Shown here piece after piece: positions 55,223 to 64,000 of a stretch of 64,000 nucleotides of DNA. The stretch's first letter is position 1. Each line of letters starts with the position of its first letter. Made by a program: the position numbers and the translations under genes. Under the pieces are notes generated by a model. It was not told the DNA's origin and did no database searches. It was given only the letters and a program-made list of their open reading frames with translations. The stretch covers positions 1 to 64,000 of the forward strand of contig JBBATZ010000011.1 in the NCBI GenBank assembly GCA_040398425.1, given 5' to 3'. This DNA comes from UBA7672 sp040398425. Its GTDB lineage: Bacteria > Pseudomonadota > Alphaproteobacteria > Caulobacterales > Hyphomonadaceae.

Positions 55223-55800
55223 TCTGGCTTGTTCGGCACGGGCAGACCGAATTCAACGCGGCCGGGCGCATCCAGGGCGCAAAGGATTCGCCGTTGACGG
55301 CGCTGGGCATCGAACAGGCGCGCCGGATCGGTGCGCGCGTGTGCGAGCTTGTGCCGGCAGAGGTCCGCATCATCGCGTCCCCTCTCGGGCGTACGCAGCA
55401 CACGGCGCGACTGATCCGCGAAGCTTCGGGCCTGCCGGCACCGATCGAGACGGACGCACGGCTTGCAGAAATCTGTCTCGGTGCGTGGGACGGTATGCTG
55501 CGTGAGGACATTCGCAAGCTGGCGCCAGCATTCGACGCGGGCGAGAGCAGATGGAACTGGTACTTCAATGCGCCTGGCGGCGACAGCTATGAAGCGCTTG
55601 CGGAGCGGTTGGGCGGGTGGTTGGAAGACGCGCGCGCCCATGCCGGGCCGATCGTCGCCGTGTCGCATGGTGTGGCCGGACGTATCCTCCGCGGGCTATT
55701 TCTGCAGCTTCCGCGCGACGAGGCGCTGACGCTGGATATCCCGCAGGACGCGTTATTCAGCCTGAAGCAGGGGCAGATCGAACGGATCGATTGCCCCTGA
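55219..55800 (+). CDS. Histidine phosphatase family protein
   Basis: A 193-residue phosphoglycerate-mutase-like phosphatase. The catalytic LVRHGQTEFNAAGRIQG is at the N-terminus, with IIASPLGRTQHTA, the acid/base region EICLGAWDG and the second His in AVSHGVAGR. Most members are broad phosphatases rather than mutases. The ATG overlaps the MBL stop by four bases. Confidence 0.88.
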   Translation: MIWLVRHGQTEFNAAGRIQGAKDSPLTALGIEQARRIGARVCELVPAEVRIIASPLGRTQHTARLIREASGLPAPIETDARLAEICLGAWDGMLREDIRKLAPAFDAGESRWNWYFNAPGGDSYEALAERLGGWLEDARAHAGPIVAVSHGVAGRILRGLFLQLPRDEALTLDIPQDALFSLKQGQIERIDCP

Positions 55801-55806
55801 TCCAGA

Positions 55807-57570
55807 CTAGTGCTCGATCACCGGCGGCATCCAGGCGCGGGTGGACGGCGACTGCCCCATCTGTGACAGCTGTGAGAGCAGGGCCTCAGTGCGTGCCTCG
55901 CCGAGCGTCGAAGCAAGCGCAGCCGCAAGCCTCGAGTCGACCGACCCGCCCGCCTTCGCTTGCGTCATCATGCTCGTCAGCAGCTGGAATGGCGTGGTGT
56001 TCTGGACCTGCAGGCGGACATCGACGCCGTCCTCTTCCTTGAAGCCTGCCAGTTGTCGCGCCTCGTCGATGGCGACCATCAGGTCCCCTGTCTTGTTGAC
56101 GAGACCATTGGCGAGAGCGTCCTCGCCCGACCAGACACGGCCGCGAGCGATCTCCTGCACCTTCTGGAGCGGCAGCTTGCGGCCGTCGGCGACGATGCCG
56201 GTGAAGCGATCGTAGGTCGCCTGCAGGGATTCCAGCAGCTTGGCGCGCTGGTCCGGTGTGAACTTGTCGGCCGAGTACGCGCCAGCGTACTCACCGCCCA
56301 CACCGACTGAAGCGGGGTTGATACCAAAATTACGCAGCGCGTCGCCGATGGCAATCTTGCCGCCGAAGACGCCGATGGAGCCGGTGATAGTCGAGCGATT
56401 GGCGACAATGCTGTCGGCGCTGGCGGCGACATAGTAACCACCGGATGCTGCCAGCGAGCCCATCGAGACGACCACCTTCTTGCCGGATGCCTGCACGCGT
56501 TTCACCGCGCTCCAGATCTGGTCCGAGGCCGTCGCCGAGCCGCCGCCTGAGTCGACGCGGAAGACGACGGCATTGATGCTGTTGTCTGCGGCAATCGCAT
56601 CAAGCTCGGCTGCGACGCGATCGGAAGCAAACATCGGCGTGCCGATCGACGTGAAATCCGAGGGGCCGCCGCGGCCGGTGACGATGTCACCCTCGCCGCC
56701 GACAACGGCGATGACGGCTTTGCCGCGATGGGGGCGCGGCGCGTAGTGCGCGATCTCGATCAGGTCTCCGCCAGCGAGCTTGCGCGCCTCGGCGGCGGCC
56801 TCCTCGGGATAGCCGAGCTTGTCCACTAGTTTCAGCTCCACGGCGCGTGGCGCCTGGTACGGGCTGGCTTCGAGGACGGTGCGCAGGGCGCCGGGGTCCA
56901 TCTTCCGGTCAATGGCGATGTCGGCGATGGAATGGCGCCAGACGCTTTCGGCCAGCTCTGTCATCGCGCGGGCGTGCGGCTCCGAATAGTCCTTCCGTTT
57001 GTAGACGTCGGGCGCATTCTTGTATTCGTAGAAGGCCTCAATCTCGGGATCGATCTTGAGCTTCTCAGCCGCGCCCCCGAGGAACATGGTTTCGAAGCGG
57101 ATACCGGGCGTCTCAAAAGATGTGCCCGGCTGCATCCAGATTTCGGTGGCGGCCGAGATTGCGCGATAGGCCGAGGGGCCCGACGCGAGGAAGCCCTGCG
57201 TGTGGGCGATCACGAACTTGTCCTTGGCGCGCAGGCGCAGGAAGGCGGCGCGCAGTTCCTCCGCCCGGGAGGAGCCCATGTCCATCTCGGCGGCCCGGAC
57301 GAAGACGCCCTTGACGTCCGGGTCATTCGCTGCGGCGTTGAGGCGCAGAAGGACCTCGACAAAAGATGTGTCGCTGAACGCCGCGCTGATCGGGTCTGAC
57401 GCGGGCTGGTCCGCCGACGCGTTTCGGAGGTCGAGTTCCAGGACGGCGTTCTGGGCCCGCGGCGTTTCGCCTGACGGGAGGAACGACATGATCAGGACGA
57501 GCGGGATGAGAACAAAGAACACGATCAGGGCCGCAAGGCCGCCCAGGAAGGTGAGCAGGAAGGTTCTCAT
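55807..57570 (-). CDS. sppA: Signal peptide peptidase SppA (67K type)
   Basis: A 587-residue protease that degrades cleaved signal peptides in the inner membrane. An N-terminal helix (about 5-29) anchors it. The tandem S49 domains are visible, with the nucleophile Ser near 369 in VVSMGSLAASGGYYVA and the general-base Lys near 191 in YKRKDYSEP. The length is that of the double-domain form. It is convergent with the histidine phosphatase, only 6 bases apart. Confidence 0.93.
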   Translation of the reverse strand: MRTFLLTFLGGLAALIVFFVLIPLVLIMSFLPSGETPRAQNAVLELDLRNASADQPASDPISAAFSDTSFVEVLLRLNAAANDPDVKGVFVRAAEMDMGSSRAEELRAAFLRLRAKDKFVIAHTQGFLASGPSAYRAISAATEIWMQPGTSFETPGIRFETMFLGGAAEKLKIDPEIEAFYEYKNAPDVYKRKDYSEPHARAMTELAESVWRHSIADIAIDRKMDPGALRTVLEASPYQAPRAVELKLVDKLGYPEEAAAEARKLAGGDLIEIAHYAPRPHRGKAVIAVVGGEGDIVTGRGGPSDFTSIGTPMFASDRVAAELDAIAADNSINAVVFRVDSGGGSATASDQIWSAVKRVQASGKKVVVSMGSLAASGGYYVAASADSIVANRSTITGSIGVFGGKIAIGDALRNFGINPASVGVGGEYAGAYSADKFTPDQRAKLLESLQATYDRFTGIVADGRKLPLQKVQEIARGRVWSGEDALANGLVNKTGDLMVAIDEARQLAGFKEEDGVDVRLQVQNTTPFQLLTSMMTQAKAGGSVDSRLAAALASTLGEARTEALLSQLSQMGQSPSTRAWMPPVIEH

Positions 57571-57751
57571 CGCGTGACTCCGGGCGTGTCTTCGCCGCTT
57601 TAAACCACGGCATAGCGCTAACTACGCGGCTGCAACACCTTCGGACGTCAGGCGGACGCAATTGGCGGGTGTGCCTGGCTCGCCCGGCCTGCGCATAACC
57701 CGGCCGACGCGCCGGGTGCGCGGACAGGCTAAACATGTGTGGGAGCGGACT

Positions 57752-57828
57752 TGGTCGGAGTAGCTGGATTCGAACCAACGACCTCTTGCTCCCGAAGCAA
57801 GCGCTCTACCAGGCTGAGCTATACTCCG
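57752..57828 (-). tRNA. tRNA-Pro (CGG)
   Basis: A 77-base cloverleaf with encoded CCA. Acceptor arms CGGAGTA/TACTCCG, D arm GCTC...GAGC, anticodon arm CTTGC-TTCGGGA-GCAAG giving anticodon CGG, and T arm with GGTTCGAATCC. The first base C1 with A73 is normal for bacterial tRNA-Pro. Confidence 0.97.
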
Positions 57829-57999
57829 ACGGAGCGGGGCCTATAGCGGCTTTCATTCCGGGGCGCAATTAGCATTCGACGGCGATCAAAGTGCTAACGC
57901 GGGCCCGCCCAAATTAGCCAAAACCGCGACAAAACAGGGCGAACGGCAGCAGTTGCATTCCTCGCGCGAATTGCATAACTCTCCGCCCTCTCCCTGCAC

Positions 58000-58074
<75 letters not shown>

Positions 58075-58230
58075 GGGAGAAATAGTCTCCGGCCCTTTGG
58101 CCGTTGAGCGCACGCCTTTGGGGCAATCGCCGCAACGTCAACTCCCACAGGCAAAGGCCGATCGAGCGCCTTTGGAATCTATGGGTTGTGATGCATGCTG
58201 GTGGAGTGACATCGATATCCGGGATGCGAC

Positions 58231-59076
58231 ATGAGCCAGTCACCCTGGGCGGATTGGACGGGCCGGACTGAGACCTTGTCGGACACCGTCACGCTGACGC
58301 CAGCGCGCGCGATGGCCGCAACGCTTTGCAACAGCCATTCAGATGGTTTCTCAGTCGGTGCGGAACTGCCGCCGTTGTGGACCTGGCTGTATTTCCTGCC
58401 GCTGGCCGCGATGAGCGAGGTCGGCCGGGACGGTCATCCGCGGCGCGGCGGATTCCTGCCGCCGATCGAACTGCCAAGGCGAATGTGGGCCGGCAGCCGT
58501 TGCGCATTTTTCGGACCCGTGCGGATCGGAGACGATATCCGCAAGACGTCCACCATCCTGAGGATCGCCGAGAAGGCCGGAAACGCGGGCGCGCTTGTCT
58601 TCGTGACGGTCAGGCACGAGGTCAGCGCGGGAGGTTCGCTCGTGATGACCGAGGAGCAGGATCTCGTTTACATGAACATCCCCGCGGTGTGGCAGGCGCC
58701 GTCGCCAATGCCTCTGCCGCCCTGCCAATGGAGCGAGGCGGTCGCGATTGATGCGGTGCTTCTGTTTCGGTTTTCGGCCCTGACGTTCAACGGCCACCGT
58801 ATTCACTATGACAGACCCTATGCGACCGAGGTCGAGCGGTATCCGGGACTCGTGGTTCACGGGCCGTTGCAGGCCATGTTGCTGTTTGAGGCGGCCACAC
58901 GACGTCACCCCGACCGTCGATCCACCAGCTTCACCTTTCGCGGCATCCGGCCTTTGTTCGATTTCGAGCGTGTGAGCGTCAATGGCGCCGACCGGCCGGA
59001 CGGCGGACTGGATCTCTTCACCGCCAACGCGGATGGCGCGATCGGCATGCAGGCATCGCTTGCGTGGGCAACATGA
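58231..59076 (+). CDS. FAS1-like/MaoC-type dehydratase (mesaconyl-C4-CoA hydratase-like)
   Basis: A 281-residue protein with two hot-dog domains. The second ends in the hydratase signature FSALTFNGHRIHYDRPYATEVERYPGLVVHGPLQ. The N-terminal part GFLPPIELPRRMWAGSRCAF is typical of the group that hydrates mesaconyl-C4-CoA, itaconyl-CoA or 3-methylfumaryl-CoA. The following CaiB/BaiF CoA-transferase gene fits such a pathway, but it is broken here. Confidence 0.82.
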   Translation: MSQSPWADWTGRTETLSDTVTLTPARAMAATLCNSHSDGFSVGAELPPLWTWLYFLPLAAMSEVGRDGHPRRGGFLPPIELPRRMWAGSRCAFFGPVRIGDDIRKTSTILRIAEKAGNAGALVFVTVRHEVSAGGSLVMTEEQDLVYMNIPAVWQAPSPMPLPPCQWSEAVAIDAVLLFRFSALTFNGHRIHYDRPYATEVERYPGLVVHGPLQAMLLFEAATRRHPDRRSTSFTFRGIRPLFDFERVSVNGADRPDGGLDLFTANADGAIGMQASLAWAT

Positions 59077-59175
59077 TCACCGAAGCAAGCCATAGGACCT
59101 GTCAGCAGAGTCCAGTGCGGACACAAAGGGCAAGCCTCGCGAACTGAACAACAACAAGCCCAAGGGAGAGACTGC

Positions 59176-60310
59176 ATGGTCAAGATTCTCGAGGGACTTC
59201 GAATCGTCGAGGGCGCTGCGTTCGTGGCGGCGCCGCTTGCGGGCATGACGCTCGCGCAGATGGGCCCGGACGTCATTCGCTTTGATCGCATCCGTGGCGG
59301 TCTCGACAATGACCGATGGCCGGTGACGGAGAAGGGGCGCAGCCTGTTCTGGGCCGGACTCAACAAAGGCAAGCGCAGCATCGCCGTCGACATGACGACG
59401 CCCGAAGGACAGGAAATCGTGATGCGCTTGATCTGTGCGCCCGGTCCCCAGGCGGGCATCTATCTTACCAACTTACGGGTCCGGGGCTGGATGGACTATG
59501 ATGCTTTGCGCCTGCATCGCGAAGACCTGATCATGTTGTCGGTGAAGGATGACCGGGCCGGCGGACCCCAGGTCGACTACATCGTCAATCCGGCAGTTGG
59601 ATTTCCGGCTGCAACGGGGCCGATGGGCTCAAGCGAGCCGGTCGGCCATGTCCTGCGGCGTGGGACTGCATCACGGGACAGCAGGCTGCGCTCGCCATGC
59701 TTGGTAATCTCGGGATCATCGGCGAGGTCACGGTCAACAACTACGACCACCCGAAATTGGGAAACTCCCTGTATGGCGCGTACGCGCAGGATTTCGTCTG
59801 CAAGGATGGGGCGCGGGTGATTGTTGTTGGCCTCACCAACCGGCAATGGGACAACATCCAGCGCGCGACCGACACACGCGGCGCCTGAACGTGGATCTCG
59901 ACAAGGAGGGCGAACGCTTCAGGCATCGTGGGGAAATCACGAAGGTGCTGCAGCCCTTCTTCGCGTCACGTGCGGTCAAGGACTTTGCCGCCGAGTTCGA
60001 TCGAACTGGCGTCACCTGGTCCAAGTACCGCACGTTCAAGGAAGTGATCGACGAAGATCCGGACTGCTCGGTCGACAATCCCATGTTCTCCTTGCTCGAT
60101 CACCCGGGGATCGGGTCATACCTGACGCTTGGCAATCCGAGTGCTTTCTCCGGCGTCGAGCGGATTCGGCCTGTGCGTGCGCCGAGTCTTGGCGAGAACA
60201 CAGACGAGATTCTGGCGGAGCTCGGCTATTCGGATCGTGAGGTCGGATCGTTTCACGACGCAAAAATCGTTGCCGGACCCGCCGCGAACCAGGGAGAGGC
60301 GTCTGGTTGA
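59176..60310 (+). pseudogene. CaiB/BaiF CoA-transferase with two frameshifts
   Basis: The gene for a family III CoA-transferase is spread over three frames. Frame 1 starts MVKILEGLRIVEGAAFVAAP and is good to VGHVL (about 59655). Frame 2 continues WDCITGQQAALAMLGNLG to QWDNIQRATDTR (about 59878). Frame 3 resumes LNVDLDKEGERFRHRG to the stop at 60310. Each join is explained by loss of a single base in GC-rich sequence (CTG-CGGCG where CTGCCGGCG is expected; CGCGGCGCC). Restored, the protein has about 378 residues, near the family norm. As written it cannot be functional. Confidence 0.8.
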
Positions 60311-60405
60311 TGGAGCGCCCGACCCAGAATGCGGCAAAGCTTGCTGCGCGGTTCGCTGCTGCGACCGTGACGTCGCGCGTGAGAGATGCCATGAAAGAGG
60401 TCTGA
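60310..60405 (+). pseudogene. 31-codon frame coupled to the CoA-transferase, possible gene remnant
   Basis: ATG at 60310 overlaps the previous TGA as TGATG. The product MERPTQNAAKLAARFAAATV and on to RVRDAMKEV looks like the N-terminus of an MmgE/PrpD-type protein (LAxFAA... IPxxVRxxMKxV), but it stops at once. It may be a truncated gene. Weak evidence. Confidence 0.3.
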
Positions 60406-60420
60406 GCGGAGAACGCCCCC

Positions 60421-60849
60421 ATGACGCATATCCAGATACTGCTTGGCCTTATCAATGCCTGGAAGGCCAAGGATATCGATGGCGTGCTGGCGTTCATGCA
60501 CGACGATATTGTCTGGCACTATGCAGCCGTGATCGCGCCGCCACTGAAGGGCAAGGCAAAGGCGCGCAAGCTGCTGGAAGGCATGGCGCCGCAGCTTCGC
60601 GATGTGACGTGGCGCATCTTCGACCATGCAGAAAAGGGCGATCGCCTGTTCGTCGAGGGCGTGGATGAGTATGTGTCGGCGGAGGGGCGGCTGGTCTCGG
60701 CGCCCTATGCCGGCGTGGTCGAGTTTCGCGACGGCAAGATCATCGGCTTGCGCGAGTATTTCGATATGGGCGCGGTCAACGCGCTGAAGGCGGGCGAGCC
60801 GATGAAGGAGCATGTGCGCGCGATGATTGCGCGAGAGGCCGTGAGCTAG
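60421..60849 (+). CDS. NTF2-like (limonene-epoxide-hydrolase-like) protein
   Basis: A 142-residue SnoaL/LEH fold protein. N-terminal helix LLGLINAWKAKDIDGVLAFMHDDIVWHY, then VEGVDEYVSAEGRLVSAPYAGVVEFRDGKIIGLREYFDMGAV. The last segment is common to LEH-type proteins, some of which isomerise or hydrolyse small substrates. The stop TAG overlaps the stop of the convergent acyl-CoA dehydrogenase gene. Confidence 0.8.
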   Translation: MTHIQILLGLINAWKAKDIDGVLAFMHDDIVWHYAAVIAPPLKGKAKARKLLEGMAPQLRDVTWRIFDHAEKGDRLFVEGVDEYVSAEGRLVSAPYAGVVEFRDGKIIGLREYFDMGAVNALKAGEPMKEHVRAMIAREAVS

Positions 60850-61994
60850 AGCTCGGCTGACGATACCGGAACACCGAGGAGCGCGCGGCCCGTGAGTTCG
60901 TAGGTGGCTGGCGCGGTCATGATGTGTGCGGTCATGGTCTGCGCATCTGCCACGCGGCGGTTCAGCGGGTCGGCCGTGAACACGCTTGCGCCACCGGCAA
61001 GATCCTGAATGGTTCGTACAACTTCGGCGGCTGTCCGCGTCATGTGCGTTGCCGCAAGTCTCAGCGTAGCGCGTTGCTCGAGAGAAATTGCGGGATTTGT
61101 CTGGGCCTGTCGCCACGCCCCGTCGATCTCGGCAAACAGGAAGGCGCGCGCAGCAGACAGGCGGGCGGAGGCTTCGGCGTAGGCGGCCTGAATTGTACCG
61201 CGATCCGTCAGCGCGCGGCCGGTGGGTGTCCGCCTGGCGGACGCGTGGGCGGCGAACTCCTTCAGCGCGGCGCGGGCATTCCCACTGGCGACGGCGGCGA
61301 TGCCGATGGCGAGAAGCCCGAAGATCGGGAAAGCGTAGAGTGGGGCCGGGATCCGCGGCTTGTCGGTGATGAGCGAGACAGAGCGAGATTTTGGAACGAG
61401 CAGGTCGCGGACCGCCATGTCGCCGCTGCCAGTGCCGCGCAAGCCTGATGTATGCCAGGTGTCGATGAAGGTGACCTCGCTGGCCGGGAACAGCATCATG
61501 CGGTGGTCGGGGATTTTATCGGTGAGCATGCGGGGTGCGCCGTTCTCGTGGATCACGCAGCCGCCGCACAGCCATGTCGCGTTCTGGCCGCCGCTGTTCC
61601 ACTTCCATTGGCCGGTGACGCGGTAGGCGTCGCCCTCGACCGTGGCCTTGCCCAACGGTGCGTAGACGCCTGCGAAAACGAGTGACGGGTCGAGGAAGAT
61701 TTCGGCTGCAGTTTCCGGGTCGAGATAAGCGCCGAATGCGCCGGTGGTGGCGCTGATCATCACGCACCATGCGGCGGATGCATCGGCCTCGGCCAACGCT
61801 TCGAGCGTCTCCACGGTGGTGCTGGGGGGAGCCTCAAGGCCGTCATGGGTGCGCGGTATGCAGAGGCGGTAGAGGCGTGCGTCGCGGAACCGGGCGGCGA
61901 GCGAGTCGGGCAGGCGGCGCAGGCGGTCCATCTCCGGGCGGGCGGCGATGATGTCGGGCGCGAGGGCTCGGGCGCTGGCGACGAGTGCGTTCAT
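60846..61994 (-). CDS. Acyl-CoA dehydrogenase-like protein (flavin hydroxylase-like)
   Basis: A 382-residue protein of the acyl-CoA dehydrogenase superfamily in its monooxygenase-like branch (acyl-CoA_dh_2 C-terminal domain). FAGVYAPLGKATVEGDAYRVTGQWKWNSG replaces the usual flavin loop, and the motif for the catalytic Glu is missing. Relatives include HsaA/HpaB-type flavin hydroxylases and dibenzothiophene enzymes. It overlaps the upstream gene by 4 bases (ATGA) and is the last of a three-gene operon. Confidence 0.82.
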   Translation of the reverse strand: MNALVASARALAPDIIAARPEMDRLRRLPDSLAARFRDARLYRLCIPRTHDGLEAPPSTTVETLEALAEADASAAWCVMISATTGAFGAYLDPETAAEIFLDPSLVFAGVYAPLGKATVEGDAYRVTGQWKWNSGGQNATWLCGGCVIHENGAPRMLTDKIPDHRMMLFPASEVTFIDTWHTSGLRGTGSGDMAVRDLLVPKSRSVSLITDKPRIPAPLYAFPIFGLLAIGIAAVASGNARAALKEFAAHASARRTPTGRALTDRGTIQAAYAEASARLSAARAFLFAEIDGAWRQAQTNPAISLEQRATLRLAATHMTRTAAEVVRTIQDLAGGASVFTADPLNRRVADAQTMTAHIMTAPATYELTGRALLGVPVSSAEL

Positions 61995-63160
61995 CCCTTG
62001 AGCCTCCACAGGCCGGCGAGGTTGTTACGCTGCATGTCGGATGAGCCGCCGACGATCGGCATGCCGAGCAGGTCGCGCACATTGCGGTCAATGTCGTAGG
62101 CGTCGGAGAGGGCGTAGGCGCCCATGACCTGCTGGCAGGCCAGCGCGATCTCGACGCCGGTGTCGGCGATGAAGAGCTTCGCCATGGATGTCTCCACGCC
62201 GCACGGCTTGCCATCGTTCGCGAGGTGGGCTGCGTGGTAGAGCATGTGCCGGCAGGCTTCGAGTTTCGTTCGCGCCGTGACGAGCCGATGCGCCACGGCC
62301 TGGTGGCCGGCGATGGCCTTGCCGAACTGGACGCGTTCCTGGGCGTATGTCCACGCCTCGTCGAGCGCGGCCTGGGCGAAACCGAAGGTGCAGGCCGCGA
62401 CCTCCAGCTTCTCGACGTCCAGCGCGCGGCCGGCGAGCATGCCCCAGGCCTTGTTGAGCTGCGCGGGACCGCCGACGATGGCGTCGAGCGGGACACGGAC
62501 GTCGTCGAAGTGGACGTCGCTGGAGGCGGTGTAGCGCAGGTTGACGTGTTCGATTGGATGGGTGGAGAGGCCAGCCGCCTTGCCCGGGATCAGTACGAAT
62601 GTGAGCGCCTCGCGGCGTGGTGCGTCGGGAGCGGTGTTGATGAGGCAGTATATGTAGTCGGCCCAGTCGGCGCCGGTGCACCAGCGCTTGGCGCCATTGA
62701 TGACAAGGGTATCGCCTTCGACACGGCCGCGGGTCTTGACGCTGGAGAGGTCGCCGCCGACGTCGGGTTCGGAGAGGCCATAGGCGAACAGCAATTCACC
62801 GCGCGCCAGTCTCGGAAGAAGCTCGGCCTTCTGTGCGGGCGAGCCGTTCTCGGACATGTTCATCCCGCCGTAGAAAGCGCAGTGGATGAAGGGGCCTGCG
62901 AGGAAGGGGCCGGCGCGGGCCAGCTCCTCGATCACGGCCACGGCGGCGACGATGTCCTGTCCGAGCCCGCCATGCGCCTCGGAGATGGTGAGGCCACAGA
63001 CGCCCATGTCCGCGAGTTCGCGGAACAGGTCGCGTGGCCAGTCATGCGCCTTGTCCCAGGCGCGGCGTTTCTCGCGCGGCATCTTGTCGGCGACGAAGCG
63101 GCGGAGCTGGCGACGGATCTCGGTGACGTGGCCGGGCTCGGGGAGGGTGTTCTCGATCAT
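61991..63160 (-). CDS. Acyl-CoA dehydrogenase
   Basis: A 389-residue FAD enzyme. Flavin/substrate segments: YGLSEPDVGGDLSSVKTRGRVEGD and VINGAKRWCTGADWADY. C-terminal part: QERVQFGKAIAGHQAVAHRL. The end GMPIVGGSSDMQRNNLAG carries Ser where the catalytic Glu of medium-chain enzymes would be, as in acyl-CoA dehydrogenases with a relocated base. Its start overlaps the stop of the enoyl-CoA hydratase gene as TGATG. Substrate unknown. Confidence 0.9.
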   Translation of the reverse strand: MIENTLPEPGHVTEIRRQLRRFVADKMPREKRRAWDKAHDWPRDLFRELADMGVCGLTISEAHGGLGQDIVAAVAVIEELARAGPFLAGPFIHCAFYGGMNMSENGSPAQKAELLPRLARGELLFAYGLSEPDVGGDLSSVKTRGRVEGDTLVINGAKRWCTGADWADYIYCLINTAPDAPRREALTFVLIPGKAAGLSTHPIEHVNLRYTASSDVHFDDVRVPLDAIVGGPAQLNKAWGMLAGRALDVEKLEVAACTFGFAQAALDEAWTYAQERVQFGKAIAGHQAVAHRLVTARTKLEACRHMLYHAAHLANDGKPCGVETSMAKLFIADTGVEIALACQQVMGAYALSDAYDIDRNVRDLLGMPIVGGSSDMQRNNLAGLWRLKG

Positions 63161-63960
63161 CAATCACCCGTGAGGTTTGGCGTACGTTTCTCGACGAAGG
63201 CCGAGACGGCTTCGCGACGATCATCGAGGGAGTTGGAGACGAGTTCGTAGGCCATTGCGGCGTCAAGCACCTGCGCGGCGAGCGCGCGGAGGGGGATATT
63301 GGCGGAGACTTTGGTCCAACGAACGGCCATCCTGGGATTGGCAAGGATGCGCGCGGCGATCTCGGCTACCTTGCTGTCCAGGGTTTCCTGCGGAACGACA
63401 TGATTAATGAGGCCGATCGCGTGGGCGCGTTCGGCGGTGAGCATGTCGCCGGTCATCAGGAATTCCTTGGCGCGGGCGTAGCCGAGAAGCTGTGGCCAGA
63501 TGAGCGCCCCTCCGTCCCCTGCGACGAGGCCGACCTTGACGTGGGGGTCGCCGATCACGGCCTTGTCGGAGGCGATGATGACGTCGCACAGCAGCGCGAT
63601 GGTGGCGCCGAGGCCGGCGGCTGCACCATTAAGGCGGCAGATGAGCGGCTTCTCCATCTCAAGCAAGGAGGTGACGATGCGCTTGGCCTCCGGCGCAATG
63701 GCGCGAAAGGTGCGGTGATCCTCGATATGCTGCTTGAACCAGGTGGTGTCGCCCCCGGCGCAGAAGGCGCGGCCGGCGCCCGTGAGGACGATGAGATCGC
63801 TGTCGGGGTCATCCTGCGCGTCGAGGAAGATGCGCGACAGCTCATGGTGCATGACGCCATCGACGGCGTTCACCGGATTGGGTGCGGTGAGCGCGAGTGT
63901 CAGGATCCGTCCATTTCGCGTTGCGACGATCCGCTCGTATCGGGAAAAATCCGGCGTCAT
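63160..63960 (-). CDS. Enoyl-CoA hydratase/isomerase family protein
   Basis: A 266-residue crotonase-fold protein. The oxyanion-hole segments TGAGRAFCAGGDTTWF and LNGAAAGLGATIALLCDVIIASDKA are present. At the position of the first catalytic Glu of classical hydratases it has DPHVKVGLVAGDGGALIW, so His and Asp replace the usual residues and the reaction may not be simple hydration. First gene of the operon with the two acyl-CoA dehydrogenase-like genes. GAGGA lies before the ATG at 63960. Confidence 0.88.
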   Translation of the reverse strand: MTPDFSRYERIVATRNGRILTLALTAPNPVNAVDGVMHHELSRIFLDAQDDPDSDLIVLTGAGRAFCAGGDTTWFKQHIEDHRTFRAIAPEAKRIVTSLLEMEKPLICRLNGAAAGLGATIALLCDVIIASDKAVIGDPHVKVGLVAGDGGALIWPQLLGYARAKEFLMTGDMLTAERAHAIGLINHVVPQETLDSKVAEIAARILANPRMAVRWTKVSANIPLRALAAQVLDAAMAYELVSNSLDDRREAVSAFVEKRTPNLTGD

Positions 63961-64000
63961 GTTGTGCATCCTCAACCTGGCTCCGGCCCGATCTCGACTA

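Overview
The window reads as chromosomal DNA of a GC-rich alphaproteobacterium, most likely from the Caulobacterales/Hyphomonadales side. That placement is inference from gene content: TonB-dependent receptors, an H-NS-type protein, a fused indolepyruvate oxidoreductase beside an Lrp regulator, and argH head-to-head with a TlpA-like protein. Genes are dense, on both strands, and mostly in short operons with 4-base stop/start overlaps. No rRNA, CRISPR array, prophage or plasmid backbone was seen. Three tRNAs are present: CAU (Met or Ile2), Pro-CGG and Gln-UUG.

Layout. 1-7.4 kb: cytochrome b561, argH/tlpA, two tandem secreted paralogues of unknown function, a periplasmic MORN-repeat protein and two tandem glycine-zipper lipoproteins. 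7.6-13.6 kb: a TonB-dependent receptor, uvrB and an internally deleted IS3-family element followed by a gene remnant. 13.6-22.1 kb: small hypotheticals, an Lrp regulator divergent from the indolepyruvate oxidoreductase, a CENP-V/GFA protein, a SemiSWEET, a hemerythrin and an FAD oxidoreductase. 22.4-25.7 kb: tRNA-CAU, an H-NS-like protein and the glutathione-dependent formaldehyde pathway (fghA and class III alcohol dehydrogenase). 25.8-34.3 kb: an M20 peptidase, an acyl-CoA dehydrogenase, a putative copper LPMO-like protein, and the valine-degradation genes mmsA and mmsB. 34.4-45.4 kb: a globin-coupled chemosensor, a papain-like protein without its nucleophile region, a PgsA-like enzyme, a zinc-type TonB receptor with a Zur-like operator, pckG and a broken glycerophosphodiesterase. 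45.6-57.6 kb: acyl-CoA ligase with DUF1499, a broken SDR, an oligopeptide ABC system without ATPases, MBL and histidine phosphatases, and sppA. 57.7-64 kb: two tRNAs and an acyl-CoA cluster (hydratase, broken CoA-transferase, NTF2-like, two acyl-CoA dehydrogenases, enoyl-CoA hydratase).

The best leads are these. Gene decay is visible only when frames are joined across stops (GDPD, SDR, CoA-transferase, SRAP remnant). A predicted secreted protein has an N-terminal histidine after signal cleavage. A secreted, duplicated family has no assigned function. A papain-like protein has lost its cysteine region. A Zur-box-like site precedes the ZnuD-like receptor. Three convergent gene pairs share one CTAG as both stop codons. 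Two families of dispersed palindromic repeats are present, one of which has extended a neighbouring reading frame. Function calls come from recognising sequence motifs by eye; no database search was run.
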